63,347 nucleotides of DNA, from assembly GCF_003327285.1 (NCBI RefSeq), contig NZ_KZ848475.1, forward strand, positions 507,339 to 570,685. The letters are read 5' to 3'. The notes under the pieces were generated by a model, which saw only the letters and a list, made by a program, of their open reading frames with translations, ran no database searches and was not told the origin of the DNA. Every line of letters begins with the position of its first letter. The first letter of the stretch is position 1. Shown here piece after piece: positions 17,460 through 25,771 of this stretch. Made by a program: the position numbers and the translations under genes. The DNA comes from Microbacterium sorbitolivorans (GTDB taxonomy: Bacteria > Actinomycetota > Actinomycetes > Actinomycetales > Microbacteriaceae).

Positions 17460-18344
17460 ATGACTGCCGCTCCCCGCCGCATCATCATCAACACCGATGC
17501 GAAGAACGAGGCCGACGATCAGTTCGCGATCGTGCACGCCCTCCTCTCGCCGACCCTCGACGTGCGCGGCATCGTTCCCGCCCACTTCGGAACCCGCCGC
17601 ACGACCGAGAGCCTCCGCGAATCGCGCGAGGAGGTCGACCTGCTGCTGCGGCTCATGGGCCGCGAGGGTCAGTACGTCGTCGCCGACGGCGCGCCCCACA
17701 AGCTCCCCGACGAGCAGACCGCGGTGCCGTCCGACGGATCCCGACTGATTATCGAGGAGTCGAAGAAGAGCGAGGGCACGCTCTATGTCGCGTTCCTCGG
17801 GCCGCTGACGGATATGGCGTCGGCGATCCTCGAGGATCCGGAGATTCAGGATCGCGACGTCGTCGTGGTCTGGATCGGCGGCCCGCCGCACGGCGGCGTC
17901 ATCGCCCCGTCGAGCATCGAGTTCAACCTCTCGAACGACATCGAGTCGGCGAACGTCGTGATGAATTCGCGGATCCCCGTCTGGCAGATCCCGAGCACCG
18001 TGTACTCGATGGTGTCGGTGACGCACCTCGAGCTCGAGGATCGCGTCGCGCCCCTCGGCGAGCTCGGCGCCTACCTGACACAGCAGGTGATCGACTTCAA
18101 CGCGACCGTCGAGAACCTCGCGATGGACTTCCGCTCGCTCGGCGACAGCCCCGGCATCGGCGCCGTGATGAACCCGCGCGGCGGCGTGTGGCGCAGCTTC
18201 CCGGCGCCGCTCTACGACGCCGAGGGCAAGATGATCGAGCCCGCCCCGGGCCGCCGCGAGATCCCGGTGTGCGAGTCGATGGACATCCGCTGGCTGCTCG
18301 AGGACATGTTCCAGAAGCTCCGCCACTTCCACGCCACCCGCTAG
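17460..18344 (+). CDS. Nucleoside hydrolase family protein (IUNH)
   Basis: A 294-residue cytosolic protein of the inosine/uridine-preferring nucleoside hydrolase fold, which cleaves N-glycosidic bonds using a bound Ca2+. The N-terminal calcium-site motif appears as IINTDAKNEADDQFAIVHAL, where the usual DTDPGxDD is altered to NTDAKNEADD, keeping the last acidic pair. VAFLGPLTDMASAIL matches the conserved GPLTN-type block. The altered motif and the sugar-locus setting leave open that it acts on something other than a nucleoside. Its ribosome site lies in the tail of the permease remnant. It is convergent with the LacI gene. Confidence 0.8.
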   Translation: MTAAPRRIIINTDAKNEADDQFAIVHALLSPTLDVRGIVPAHFGTRRTTESLRESREEVDLLLRLMGREGQYVVADGAPHKLPDEQTAVPSDGSRLIIEESKKSEGTLYVAFLGPLTDMASAILEDPEIQDRDVVVVWIGGPPHGGVIAPSSIEFNLSNDIESANVVMNSRIPVWQIPSTVYSMVSVTHLELEDRVAPLGELGAYLTQQVIDFNATVENLAMDFRSLGDSPGIGAVMNPRGGVWRSFPAPLYDAEGKMIEPAPGRREIPVCESMDIRWLLEDMFQKLRHFHATR

Positions 18345-18370
18345 CCCCTTCCGCTTCCGCCCCGCCCCTT

Positions 18371-18444
18371 CCGCGAGATCGCACTCTTTTCGCGAGGTCG
18401 CACTCAATTCGGTGCGATCTCGGAAAAAGAGTGCGATCTCGCGG
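18371..18444. repeat. 74-bp palindrome, family D (CGAGATCGCACTC type)
   Basis: Outer arms CCGCGAGATCGCACTC and GAGTGCGATCTCGCGG pair perfectly. An inner imperfect stem (GCGAGGTCGCAC/GTGCGATCTCGG) surrounds TCAATTCG. It lies between convergent genes, followed by a related, longer copy at 18476. Confidence 0.85.
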
Positions 18445-18475
18445 GGTTTGGGCCTCGAGGATCCCGGGGCCTCGT

Positions 18476-18569
18476 CCGCGAGGTCTCACCTTTTTCGCGA
18501 GATCTCACTCAATTCGGTGAGGCCTCACTCAATTCGGTGAGATCTCGCGAGATGGGTGAGACCTCGCGG
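18476..18569. repeat. 94-bp palindrome, family D variant (CGAGGTCTCACC type)
   Basis: Outer arms CCGCGAGGTCTCACC and GGTGAGACCTCGCGG pair perfectly. Inside are repeated blocks GAGATCTCACTCAATTCGG and GAGGCCTCACTCAATTCGG. It differs from its neighbour mainly by a consistent GCACTC to TCACTC change in both arms, as expected if pairing is kept. It sits just past the LacI gene stop. Confidence 0.85.
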
Positions 18570-18579
18570 GGTGGCGGCC

Positions 18580-19632
18580 CTACCCGATCGTTGTCGCGCG
18601 GGGGTGGATCTCGACCGGGACGACGACGCGCTCGTGCACGTGGTCGGGCTGGGCCTCGACGCCGAGGAGGCGCACCGCCTCGGCGCCCATGCGGTAGCCG
18701 GGCAGGATGATCGACGTCATCGACATCCAGTCGTTGCCGTTCGGGCGGTGGTCGCCGTCCAGGCCGACGATCGCGACGTCGTCCGGGATCCGCAGATCGC
18801 TCGCCGCGCGCAGCGCCCGGATCGCGCCGATCGCGAGATCGTCGGCGAGAAACAGCAGCGCCACGCGTTCGCCGCGGGCCTTCGCCGCGCGGATCGGCTC
18901 GAGGAGCTCGCCGATGATCTCGGCTCCCGCATCCTGCGACAGGCCCGCCGTGGTCGTCTCCGTCAGGTGGACCCCGCGGCGCGCGGCGGCCTCACGAGCG
19001 CCGCGGCGGCGCTCGCCCACCGGCTGCACGATGTCGCCGATCGACAAGAAATATGCGTGCCGGATCCCGAGGTCCGCGATGTGATCGACCGCCGCGCGGC
19101 CGACCTGCTCGTTGTCCATGAGCACGGTGCACCAATCGGCGCCCGGCACATCGTAGTTGACGAGCACGATCGGGCGCACGTGGTTGCGGATCCGTTCGAT
19201 GCCGGCGCTCGGCTCGCGCATCGAGCAGACGATCACGCCGCCGGCGCGCGCCTCGGCGAAGTAGCCGAGCAGGTCGTCCTGCGCGTCGTGCTGCTCGATG
19301 CCGTTCGCGAGGTCGTGCGCGTTGTATCCGCTATTCGACATGACGACGCGCTTGCCGGATTCTCGCGCCGTCAGCTGCGCGCCGCGCGCGACCTCGACGA
19401 AGAGCCGGTTGATGAGGTCGGGCACGATGAGGCCGAGGTCCTCCGACGCGTTCTGGATCAGCGTGCGCCCCGCCATGCTGCGGATGTAGCCGAGCTTCTC
19501 GATCGCGCCGTGCACGCGCTCGAGGGTCTCGGGCGCGAGGCGCTCGGGGTTATTGAGCGCGTTCGAGACGGTGCCGACAGACACCCCTGCCGCCCGCGCG
19601 ACCGCGCCGATATTGGGGGTCCCCCGCCGCAT
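18580..19632 (-). CDS. LacI-family transcriptional regulator
   Basis: A 350-residue sugar-responsive repressor. The N-terminal helix-turn-helix (NIGAVARAAGVSVGTVSNALNNPERL) is followed by the hinge (AGRTLIQNASEDLGLIVPDL) and a periplasmic-binding-like sugar domain to about residue 345. The ATG at 19632 is chosen over an upstream ATG because GGAGGAGG precedes it with proper spacing. It lies downstream of, and codirectional with, the first GH78 gene, so its target is probably the divergent rhamnosidase/importer promoter at 22389-22568, which holds a GTTGAA-N4-TTCAAC palindrome. Confidence 0.88.
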   Translation of the reverse strand: MRRGTPNIGAVARAAGVSVGTVSNALNNPERLAPETLERVHGAIEKLGYIRSMAGRTLIQNASEDLGLIVPDLINRLFVEVARGAQLTARESGKRVVMSNSGYNAHDLANGIEQHDAQDDLLGYFAEARAGGVIVCSMREPSAGIERIRNHVRPIVLVNYDVPGADWCTVLMDNEQVGRAAVDHIADLGIRHAYFLSIGDIVQPVGERRRGAREAAARRGVHLTETTTAGLSQDAGAEIIGELLEPIRAAKARGERVALLFLADDLAIGAIRALRAASDLRIPDDVAIVGLDGDHRPNGNDWMSMTSIILPGYRMGAEAVRLLGVEAQPDHVHERVVVPVEIHPRATTIG

Positions 19633-19687
19633 CGCGCCTCCTCCGTAGATCAAAGATCGACGTTACTCGATCCCGGGTGGCACAGAA

Positions 19688-19750
19688 GTCGGAGAGATCA
19701 CAAGACTCGGGCGATAACCCCGAAAGTCTCCGAGACTCGTGATTTCTCCG
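19688..19750. repeat. Palindrome, family E (GAGACTCGGAGAAATCAC type)
   Basis: Arms CGGAGAGATCACAAGACTCGG and the roughly complementary CCGAGACTCGTGATTTCTCCG enclose a short CGATAACC-type loop. It lies between the rhamnosidase stop and the LacI gene. The related copy is at 45223-45298. Confidence 0.8.
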
Positions 19751-19763
19751 AGATCCGTGACGC

Positions 19764-22388
19764 CTACGCAGCGGCGACAGCCGCGTTCGTCACCGTCACG
19801 CGATGCGTCCCGTGCCCCAGCACCCCGCCCACGTTCACGATCGACTGCTCGGTCACGGGCAGATCCAGCTCGGCGGTGACCCCGAACGGGATGTGCAGAT
19901 TGGCCTCGAGCGTCCCGCCGACGAGCTTCCAATCGATGCCGACGGATCCGTAGCCCGTCTCGATCGTCGCGGTCGCGTGGGTGAGGCCCGCGGCGGGGCG
20001 CGGGGCGACGCGGGTCACGCGATAGCCGGGCTCGGCGGGTGCGAGGCCGGCGACGTTGCGGTAGACCCAGTCGATCATCGCGCCGTAGGCGTAGTGGTTG
20101 AACGAGAGCATGCCGCCGCCCTCCTCGGTGGATCCGGCGTCCATGTCGCCCGAGTGGATGGATCCGTCGGGCCGGATCGCGTCCCACCGCTCCCACACCG
20201 TGGTCGCGCCGCGGTCGACCTGGTAGAGCCAGCTCGGTGCCTCGCGGCGCAGCAGCATCAGGTAGGCCTCCGCGAGGTGGCCATTGCGAGAGAGGGCGTC
20301 GAGGATGATGGCGGTGCCGACGAAGCCCGTCGCAATGCGCCCGTTCTCGGCGCGCACGTTCGCGGAGAGCAGGTCGGCGACCCGCGCCCGCTCCGAGGAG
20401 GGAGCGAGATCGAACTCGAGCGCGAGCGCCGCGCCCGTCTGGGTCTGGATCGCCTCCTCGCCCCACTTCTCCCACGCCGCCTCCGCGACCCGCGAGGCGA
20501 GCGCGCCGTAGGCCGCGGCCGATTCGGCGGATCCGGCGACCTGCTCCGCGAGCGACAGGATCCGCGCGGATCGCGCGTAGAACGCGTTCGCGACGAAGTC
20601 GCTCGAAACCTTCGCCTGCCAGGGGCGCTCGCCCGGGGCGTCCGGATCCAGCCAGTCGCCGTACTGGAACGGCTCGGTCGGCAGGAGCACGTCGTCGCCG
20701 GCGCGGCGGCACAGGTGCTCGACCCAGCGGCGCATCGATCGCAGCTGCTGGCGGAGCACCTCGTCGCTTCCGCCGGCCGTGTACACCGCCCACGGCACGA
20801 AGGTCGCGGCGTCGGCCCAGGCCGCGCGGCCCATGTTGTCGACGTCGACGCCGCCCATCAGCATGTCGGCGCGGCGGATGATGTCGGGCACGACGCTCGC
20901 GACGCCGCCCTCGTCGGTCTGGTCGGCCTCGAGATCGAGCAGCCAGTTACGCCAGAACGCCTCCGAGTCCATCAGGGTCGACGAGGTCGGGGCGAAGGCG
21001 AGCGCGTCGCCCGTCCAGCCGAGGCGCTCGTCGCGTTGCGGGCAGTCGGTCGGGACCGAGACGAAGTTGTCGCGCTGCGACCAGAACACGTTCGAGTGGA
21101 ACTGGTCGAGCGCCTCCGACGACGAGCGGAAGCTCGAGCTCGCCGGCAGGTCGGACGAGATTGCGATCGCCGTGGCCGAGACGACCTCGGCACCCGTGAC
21201 CTCGGCGTGCTGGAACCCGTGGAACGTGAAGCGCGGCTCGAGCGCCGTTTCCTCCGACGAGGCGAGCACATACGTGTCGGTCGCCTTCGCGCTGCGCAGC
21301 GCCTTGGTGTGCAGCTCGCCCGAGGGCTCGAGGATCTCGGAGTGGCGGATCGTGACGACGTCGCCCTCCTTGCCCCGCACCACGAGGCGCACCCAGCCGG
21401 TCACGTTCTGACCGGCGTTGAATTGCGCGGATCCGTCGCGGTCGGTGCGGCTCATCGGCAGCTCGGCGACGGTGCGGACGGGCGGCGCCGAGCGCGGCTC
21501 GAAGCGCGAGAGATCGGCCTCGATGACCTCCGCGTTCGTCCAGGCCTCGTCGCGGAAGCCCCGCTCGTGCAGGCCCTCCGGAGCGAGCCGCAGGTCGAGG
21601 TCGGAGCCGTCGTAGATGCTCGCCCCGCGGGTGGATCCGAAGCCGCCGCGCCACGACGCGTCGGTCGCCACGAGCACGCCGTCTTCGGTGTCGATCTGCG
21701 CGAGCGCGCCCGAGCGGTCGCCGTAGATTCCGGTGCGGCCCGCGAAGCCCATGCGGCCGCGGTACCAGCCGTCGCCGACCTCGAGCACGATGGTGTTGGA
21801 TCCCTCGCGCAGCAGGCCCGTCACGTCGAGGGTGTCGACGAGCACGCGGGTGCCGTACGACGTCCAGCCCGGTGTGAGGTGCGCGTCGCTCGCGCGCACG
21901 CCGTTGATCCAGGCGTCGACGAGGCCGAGCGCCGAGAGGCGCAGGCGTGCGCGCTCCGGCAGCGTCGACACCGTGAACTCGCGCCGGAGGAGCGCCACGG
22001 GGCCCTCGATCTCGGTCGGGATCCCAATCACCGCGGCCTCGTACGCGTCGAGCCCGGCCTCGACGACGAGCTCGTCGCTCCAGGCCGACCAGCCGTTCTC
22101 GGTCGCGATGCGCACGGCGAAGCCGTGGCGCGCACCCGCTGGAACGTCCCCCGCGGGGACGGCGACCTGCGCGGATCCGGCGATCACGGATCCGGGAACG
22201 AGCTCGCGCCCCGCGGGCGCGGTCGCGAGCTGGTAGGCGAGCTGCGACACGCCGGGCTCGGCCGTCACGCGCCAGGTCAGGCGCACGCCCTCGCCGGGCA
22301 CGCCGATGAGGCCCGCGCCGTGCTGGGAACGCAGCGAGGAAACCCGCGTCGACGGGTCGATCAGGGAGGAATCGGGGATGGCCACCAT
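19764..22388 (-). CDS. Alpha-L-rhamnosidase (GH78)
   Basis: An 874-residue cytosolic GH78 inverting rhamnosidase that releases terminal L-rhamnose. Order: Fn3-like N-terminal region, the alpha-L-rhamnosidase N-terminal beta domain (about 150-320), concanavalin-like domain, the (alpha/alpha)6 catalytic barrel and a C-terminal beta domain. The active-site block DCPQRDERLGWTGDA is intact, and the later ERWDAIRPDG...MLSFNHYAYGAM region fits the second catalytic acid area. No signal peptide. The start is ATG at 22388 with AAAGGA upstream. It is divergent from the importer operon, whose last gene is a second GH78, so this pair handles rhamnosylated oligosaccharides after uptake. Confidence 0.92.
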   Translation of the reverse strand: MVAIPDSSLIDPSTRVSSLRSQHGAGLIGVPGEGVRLTWRVTAEPGVSQLAYQLATAPAGRELVPGSVIAGSAQVAVPAGDVPAGARHGFAVRIATENGWSAWSDELVVEAGLDAYEAAVIGIPTEIEGPVALLRREFTVSTLPERARLRLSALGLVDAWINGVRASDAHLTPGWTSYGTRVLVDTLDVTGLLREGSNTIVLEVGDGWYRGRMGFAGRTGIYGDRSGALAQIDTEDGVLVATDASWRGGFGSTRGASIYDGSDLDLRLAPEGLHERGFRDEAWTNAEVIEADLSRFEPRSAPPVRTVAELPMSRTDRDGSAQFNAGQNVTGWVRLVVRGKEGDVVTIRHSEILEPSGELHTKALRSAKATDTYVLASSEETALEPRFTFHGFQHAEVTGAEVVSATAIAISSDLPASSSFRSSSEALDQFHSNVFWSQRDNFVSVPTDCPQRDERLGWTGDALAFAPTSSTLMDSEAFWRNWLLDLEADQTDEGGVASVVPDIIRRADMLMGGVDVDNMGRAAWADAATFVPWAVYTAGGSDEVLRQQLRSMRRWVEHLCRRAGDDVLLPTEPFQYGDWLDPDAPGERPWQAKVSSDFVANAFYARSARILSLAEQVAGSAESAAAYGALASRVAEAAWEKWGEEAIQTQTGAALALEFDLAPSSERARVADLLSANVRAENGRIATGFVGTAIILDALSRNGHLAEAYLMLLRREAPSWLYQVDRGATTVWERWDAIRPDGSIHSGDMDAGSTEEGGGMLSFNHYAYGAMIDWVYRNVAGLAPAEPGYRVTRVAPRPAAGLTHATATIETGYGSVGIDWKLVGGTLEANLHIPFGVTAELDLPVTEQSIVNVGGVLGHGTHRVTVTNAAVAAA

Positions 22389-22480
22389 GGCTCATGTCCT
22401 TTCGTCGGCGCGTCGTCGCGCCGGACTCGATTGTGTAACTGTCGTTGACTCTCGTCGCGGACTCTGCGAAAGTTGCGTGC

Positions 22481-22496
22481 GTTGAATGGTTTCAAC
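22481..22496. promoter_or_regulatory. Probable LacI-type operator in divergent promoter
   Basis: GTTGAATGGTTTCAAC is a perfect inverted repeat (GTTGAA/TTCAAC, 4-base spacer), followed by a degenerate second copy (CTTCAAGTACATTCAAC). It lies between the GH78 gene (start 22388) and the substrate-binding lipoprotein gene (start 22569). The nearest regulator is the LacI protein at 18580-19632. Confidence 0.65.
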
Positions 22497-22568
22497 TTCA
22501 AGTACATTCAACCACGTCGGACTCATCGGTGAGGCCGATTCGGATCAGCTTTTACATGGAGGTAAGAG

Positions 22569-23894
22569 ATGAAGAACTCCCGCACCAGGAGGATCCTGCT
22601 CGGCACGGTCGGCATTACGGCGCTCGCCCTTCCGCTCGCTTCGTGCAGCGTGGGCAGCATCGGCGGCGGCGGCAGTGGCGACGGTGACGGCCTCGAGATC
22701 AGCGTGCTTATCGCCTCGTCCGGCGAGGGCGCTGAAACGATCCAAGCCCTCGGCGAGGCCTTCACCGCCGCCAATCCCGACATCACCGTCACGGTCGAAA
22801 CCCAGCCCGGCGGCGGCGAGGGCGACAACCTCATGAAGACCAAGCTCTCGACGGGCGAGATGAACACGATCTTCGGGTACAACTCGGGCTCGCAGCTTCA
22901 GGGCCTGAAGCCAGACGACAACCTCGTCGACCTCAGCGACCAGAGCTGGGTCGCCGACCTGACGGAAGACATGAAGACCGTCGTCTCGGGCGAAAACGGC
23001 CTCTACGGCACCCCGCTCGGCGCGTCCTTCGGCGGCGCTGTGCTCTACAACAAGGCGATCTATGCCGATCTCGGCCTCGAGGTTCCGCAGGATTGGGCGA
23101 CCTTCGCATCGAACAACGACGCGATCGAGGAGGCCGGCCTCGACGCCGTCATCCAGTCGTACGGCGACCCGTGGACGAGCCAGCTCTGGGTGCTCGGCGA
23201 CTTCGCGAACGTCTCGGCGCAGGATCCGGAGTGGGCGGCCGAGTACACGGCCAACAACCGCTCCTACACCGAGCAGCCCGCTCTGCAGGGGCTGCTGAAC
23301 CAGCAGGAGGCCGCGGAGTCGGGCTGGTTCAACGAGGACTACGCGTCGGTGCTGTATGACGATGCGCTGGCGAAGCTCGCGAACGGCGAGGGCGCCCACT
23401 ACCCGATCCTCACCAACGCGATCTCGGCGATCGCGCAGAACAACCCCGACAAGGTCGACGACATCGGCGTGTTCGCGCTACCGGCTCAGGACGCCGCCGA
23501 CACGCGCCTGTCGATCTGGCTGCCGAACGCGCTCTACATCCCCACCTCGACGGAGGGCGACGAGCTCGACGCTGCGAAGAAGTTCCTCGAGTTCGTGAAC
23601 TCCCCCGATGGTTGCGAGATCCAGAACGAGTACATGACGCCCGGCGGCCCCTACGCCACGAGCGCCTGCACGCTGCCCGACGACGCCGCGCCGATGATCG
23701 CCGACATGCAGGAGTACGTCGATAACGACCTCGCGGCGCCGGCGCTCGAGTTCCTCTCGCCGATCAAGGGCCCGGCGCTCGAGCAGCTCACGGTCGAGGT
23801 CGGATCCGGCATCACGACGGCAGACAAGGCAGCCGCAGAGTACGACGCCGACGTCGTCAAGCAGGCCAAGCAGCTCGGTATCGACGGCTGGTAG
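22569..23894 (+). CDS. ABC sugar transporter substrate-binding lipoprotein (CUT1)
   Basis: A 441-residue extracellular solute-binding protein anchored by lipid. The signal peptide ends in a lipobox, LASCSVGS, with the lipidated Cys near residue 26, followed by a Gly/Ser-rich linker. The mature part is a family 1 binding protein (LEISVLIASSGEGAETIQALGEAFTAANPDI; SPDGCEIQNEYMTPGGPYATSAC). It is the first gene of an operon with two permeases and a GH78 rhamnosidase, so the ligand is probably a rhamnose-containing oligosaccharide or glycoside. A GC-rich stem-loop separates it from the permease genes, a common way to keep binding-protein levels high. Confidence 0.9.
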   Translation: MKNSRTRRILLGTVGITALALPLASCSVGSIGGGGSGDGDGLEISVLIASSGEGAETIQALGEAFTAANPDITVTVETQPGGGEGDNLMKTKLSTGEMNTIFGYNSGSQLQGLKPDDNLVDLSDQSWVADLTEDMKTVVSGENGLYGTPLGASFGGAVLYNKAIYADLGLEVPQDWATFASNNDAIEEAGLDAVIQSYGDPWTSQLWVLGDFANVSAQDPEWAAEYTANNRSYTEQPALQGLLNQQEAAESGWFNEDYASVLYDDALAKLANGEGAHYPILTNAISAIAQNNPDKVDDIGVFALPAQDAADTRLSIWLPNALYIPTSTEGDELDAAKKFLEFVNSPDGCEIQNEYMTPGGPYATSACTLPDDAAPMIADMQEYVDNDLAAPALEFLSPIKGPALEQLTVEVGSGITTADKAAAEYDADVVKQAKQLGIDGW

Positions 23895-23905
23895 GCCGCC
23901 CCTTT

Positions 23906-23936
23906 GCGCGGGCCCGCGGCTTCGGCGGGCCCGCGC
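23906..23936 (+). promoter_or_regulatory. Stem-loop between binding protein and permease
   Basis: GCGCGGGCCCG and CGGGCCCGCGC pair perfectly around a CGGCTTCGG loop, 12 bases after the binding-protein stop. With no long T-run, it could be a partial terminator or an mRNA-stabilising element giving more binding protein than permease. An analogous hairpin is at 36330-36361 in the other importer operon. Confidence 0.7.
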
Positions 23937-23967
23937 TCCCCCTCTGTCCCTCACGAGGAAGTGCGAG

Positions 23968-24867
23968 ATGACAACGACGGCCACAGCGCCCCGCCGGCGT
24001 TCCCGCAAGGGAATGGCGGCCTCCTACCCCACCTGGTTCTATATCCCCTCGGCCGTGCTGTACGTCGTGCTCTTCGGCGTGCCGACCCTGGCCGGTTTCT
24101 ACTTCAGCCTCACGCGCTGGGATCTCACGAACGCCGAGTTCATCGGCTTTGAGAACTACGTGCAGTTCTTTACCGAGTCCCGCCTGCTCAAGGGCTTCAT
24201 CAACACCTTTATTTACGGCTTCGTCACGTCGGCCCTCAAGGTCGTGCTCGGCCTCGCGCTCGGGCTACTCTTGACGAGCTCGATCCTCGGCCGCGGCTAC
24301 CTGCGCTCGACGATCTTCTTCCCTGTGCTCGTGTCGACGATCGGTATCGGCATCACGTTCAAGGTGCTGATGGATCCGTTCGACGGCCTGATCAACCAGG
24401 CACTCGCGCTCGTCGGTATCAACGGACCTGCCTGGCTGACCGATACCTCCTGGGCCCTGTTCTCCGTCGCGCTCGTCGACGTGTGGAAGGGCGTCGGTAT
24501 CGCGACGCTCATCTATATCTCCGGTCTCGTGGCGATTCCGAAGGACTATTACGAGGCGGCGCGCGTCGACGGCGCGAGCGCGTGGCAGCGCTTCCGCAAC
24601 ATCACGCTCCCGCTCGTGCAACCCGCGACCGCGACGGTCGTACTGCTCTCGCTCATCGGCGGCCTGCGCTCGTTCGAGCTGATCTGGGCCATGACGAAGG
24701 GCGGCCCGGGCTTCACGACCGACGTCATCGCCTCGGTCATCTACAAGCAGTATCAGTCGGGCTTCTTCGGCCTGTCCACCGCAGGTAACGTCGTGCTCTT
24801 CCTCGTCGTCACCGCCATCGTCATTCCCGTGCAGTACGTGCTGAACAAGAGGCAGGTCGAGGCATGA
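23968..24867 (+). CDS. CUT1 ABC transporter permease (MalF type)
   Basis: A 299-residue inner-membrane permease with six predicted helices. Its EAA loop contacts the ATPase: EAARVDGASAWQRFRNITLPL. The N-terminus is basic (PRRRSRKGM), then a first helix near 20-45. It is followed by a second permease with a 4-base ATGA overlap. The operon lacks an ATPase gene, so a shared MsiK-like ATPase elsewhere would energise import. Position after the binding protein and before a GH78 gene points to rhamnosylated substrates. Confidence 0.9.
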   Translation: MTTTATAPRRRSRKGMAASYPTWFYIPSAVLYVVLFGVPTLAGFYFSLTRWDLTNAEFIGFENYVQFFTESRLLKGFINTFIYGFVTSALKVVLGLALGLLLTSSILGRGYLRSTIFFPVLVSTIGIGITFKVLMDPFDGLINQALALVGINGPAWLTDTSWALFSVALVDVWKGVGIATLIYISGLVAIPKDYYEAARVDGASAWQRFRNITLPLVQPATATVVLLSLIGGLRSFELIWAMTKGGPGFTTDVIASVIYKQYQSGFFGLSTAGNVVLFLVVTAIVIPVQYVLNKRQVEA

Positions 24868-25766
24868 GCGCCACCCAGGCCATCACCACGAGGGGCGCGT
24901 CGAAGCGCCTCACCCACCGCCGGCCGCTCACGCTGCGCCGCTTCACGAGCCGCTACCTCGTCGGCATCATCGCGATCCTGGTCTCGATCGTCGTGTTTAT
25001 CGTGCCGTTCCTCTTCATCATCCTCACCGCGGTCAAGAACCCGCAGGAGGCGTCGCTGCTCGAGTTCTCGCTGCCGCAGCAGGGCTGGCACGCGTGGGAG
25101 AACATGCTCGAGGTCTTGCAGACCCGCAACTTCATGGTGTTGCGCGCGTTCATCAACTCGACGACGCTGACGGTCGGGTCCGTCACGATCATGGTTATCT
25201 TCGCCGCGATGGTCGGCTACATCATGCAGCGCCGCCAGTCGAAGTGGAACGCCGTCCTCAACCTCTTCGTGCTCGCGGGCCTCATCGTGCCGCCGGCGAT
25301 CGTCCCCACGATCTGGGTGCTCCAGGGCATCGGCCTCTTCAAGACCATGCCCGGAATGATCCTGATCGAGGTCACCTTCGGGCTATCGTTCTGCATCCTG
25401 CTGTTCCGCTCGTTCATCGGCACGATCCCTCGCGAGCTCGACGAGGCCGCCGTGATCGACGGCGCGGGCCCCCTGCGGCTGTTCTTCACGATCATCCTGC
25501 CGCTACTGAAGCCCATCGCCATCACGGTCATCGTCGTGCAGGCCGTCAGCGTGTTCAACGACTTCACGAACCCGCTGTACTTCTTCCCCGGCGACGAGAA
25601 CGTGACGCTGCAGCTGACGCTGTACAACTTCCAGGATCAGACGCTGAACCAGTGGAACCTGCTCTTCATGAACATTCTGCTCATCACGATTCCCCCGCTC
25701 ATCATGTACATCTTCTTTAACCGCCAGATCGTCGAGGGCATGACGAGCGGCGCGGTGAAGGGCTAA
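24864..25766 (+). CDS. CUT1 ABC transporter permease (MalG type)
   Basis: A 300-residue inner-membrane permease, partner of the preceding MalF-type protein. The EAA loop is visible as DEAAVIDGAGPLRLFFTIILPLLKP, and the C-terminus ends GMTSGAVKG, the usual MalG-type tail that contacts the ATPase. The start overlaps the preceding stop (ATGA at 24864). The rhamnosidase gene begins 5 bases after its stop. Confidence 0.9.
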   Translation: MSATQAITTRGASKRLTHRRPLTLRRFTSRYLVGIIAILVSIVVFIVPFLFIILTAVKNPQEASLLEFSLPQQGWHAWENMLEVLQTRNFMVLRAFINSTTLTVGSVTIMVIFAAMVGYIMQRRQSKWNAVLNLFVLAGLIVPPAIVPTIWVLQGIGLFKTMPGMILIEVTFGLSFCILLFRSFIGTIPRELDEAAVIDGAGPLRLFFTIILPLLKPIAITVIVVQAVSVFNDFTNPLYFFPGDENVTLQLTLYNFQDQTLNQWNLLFMNILLITIPPLIMYIFFNRQIVEGMTSGAVKG

Positions 25767-25771
25767 GGACT

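Noticed and set aside
17460..18344. Nucleoside salvage operon
   Set aside because: Only one hydrolase-family gene is present, with an altered calcium motif, beside sugar genes and a permease fragment of CUT1 type.
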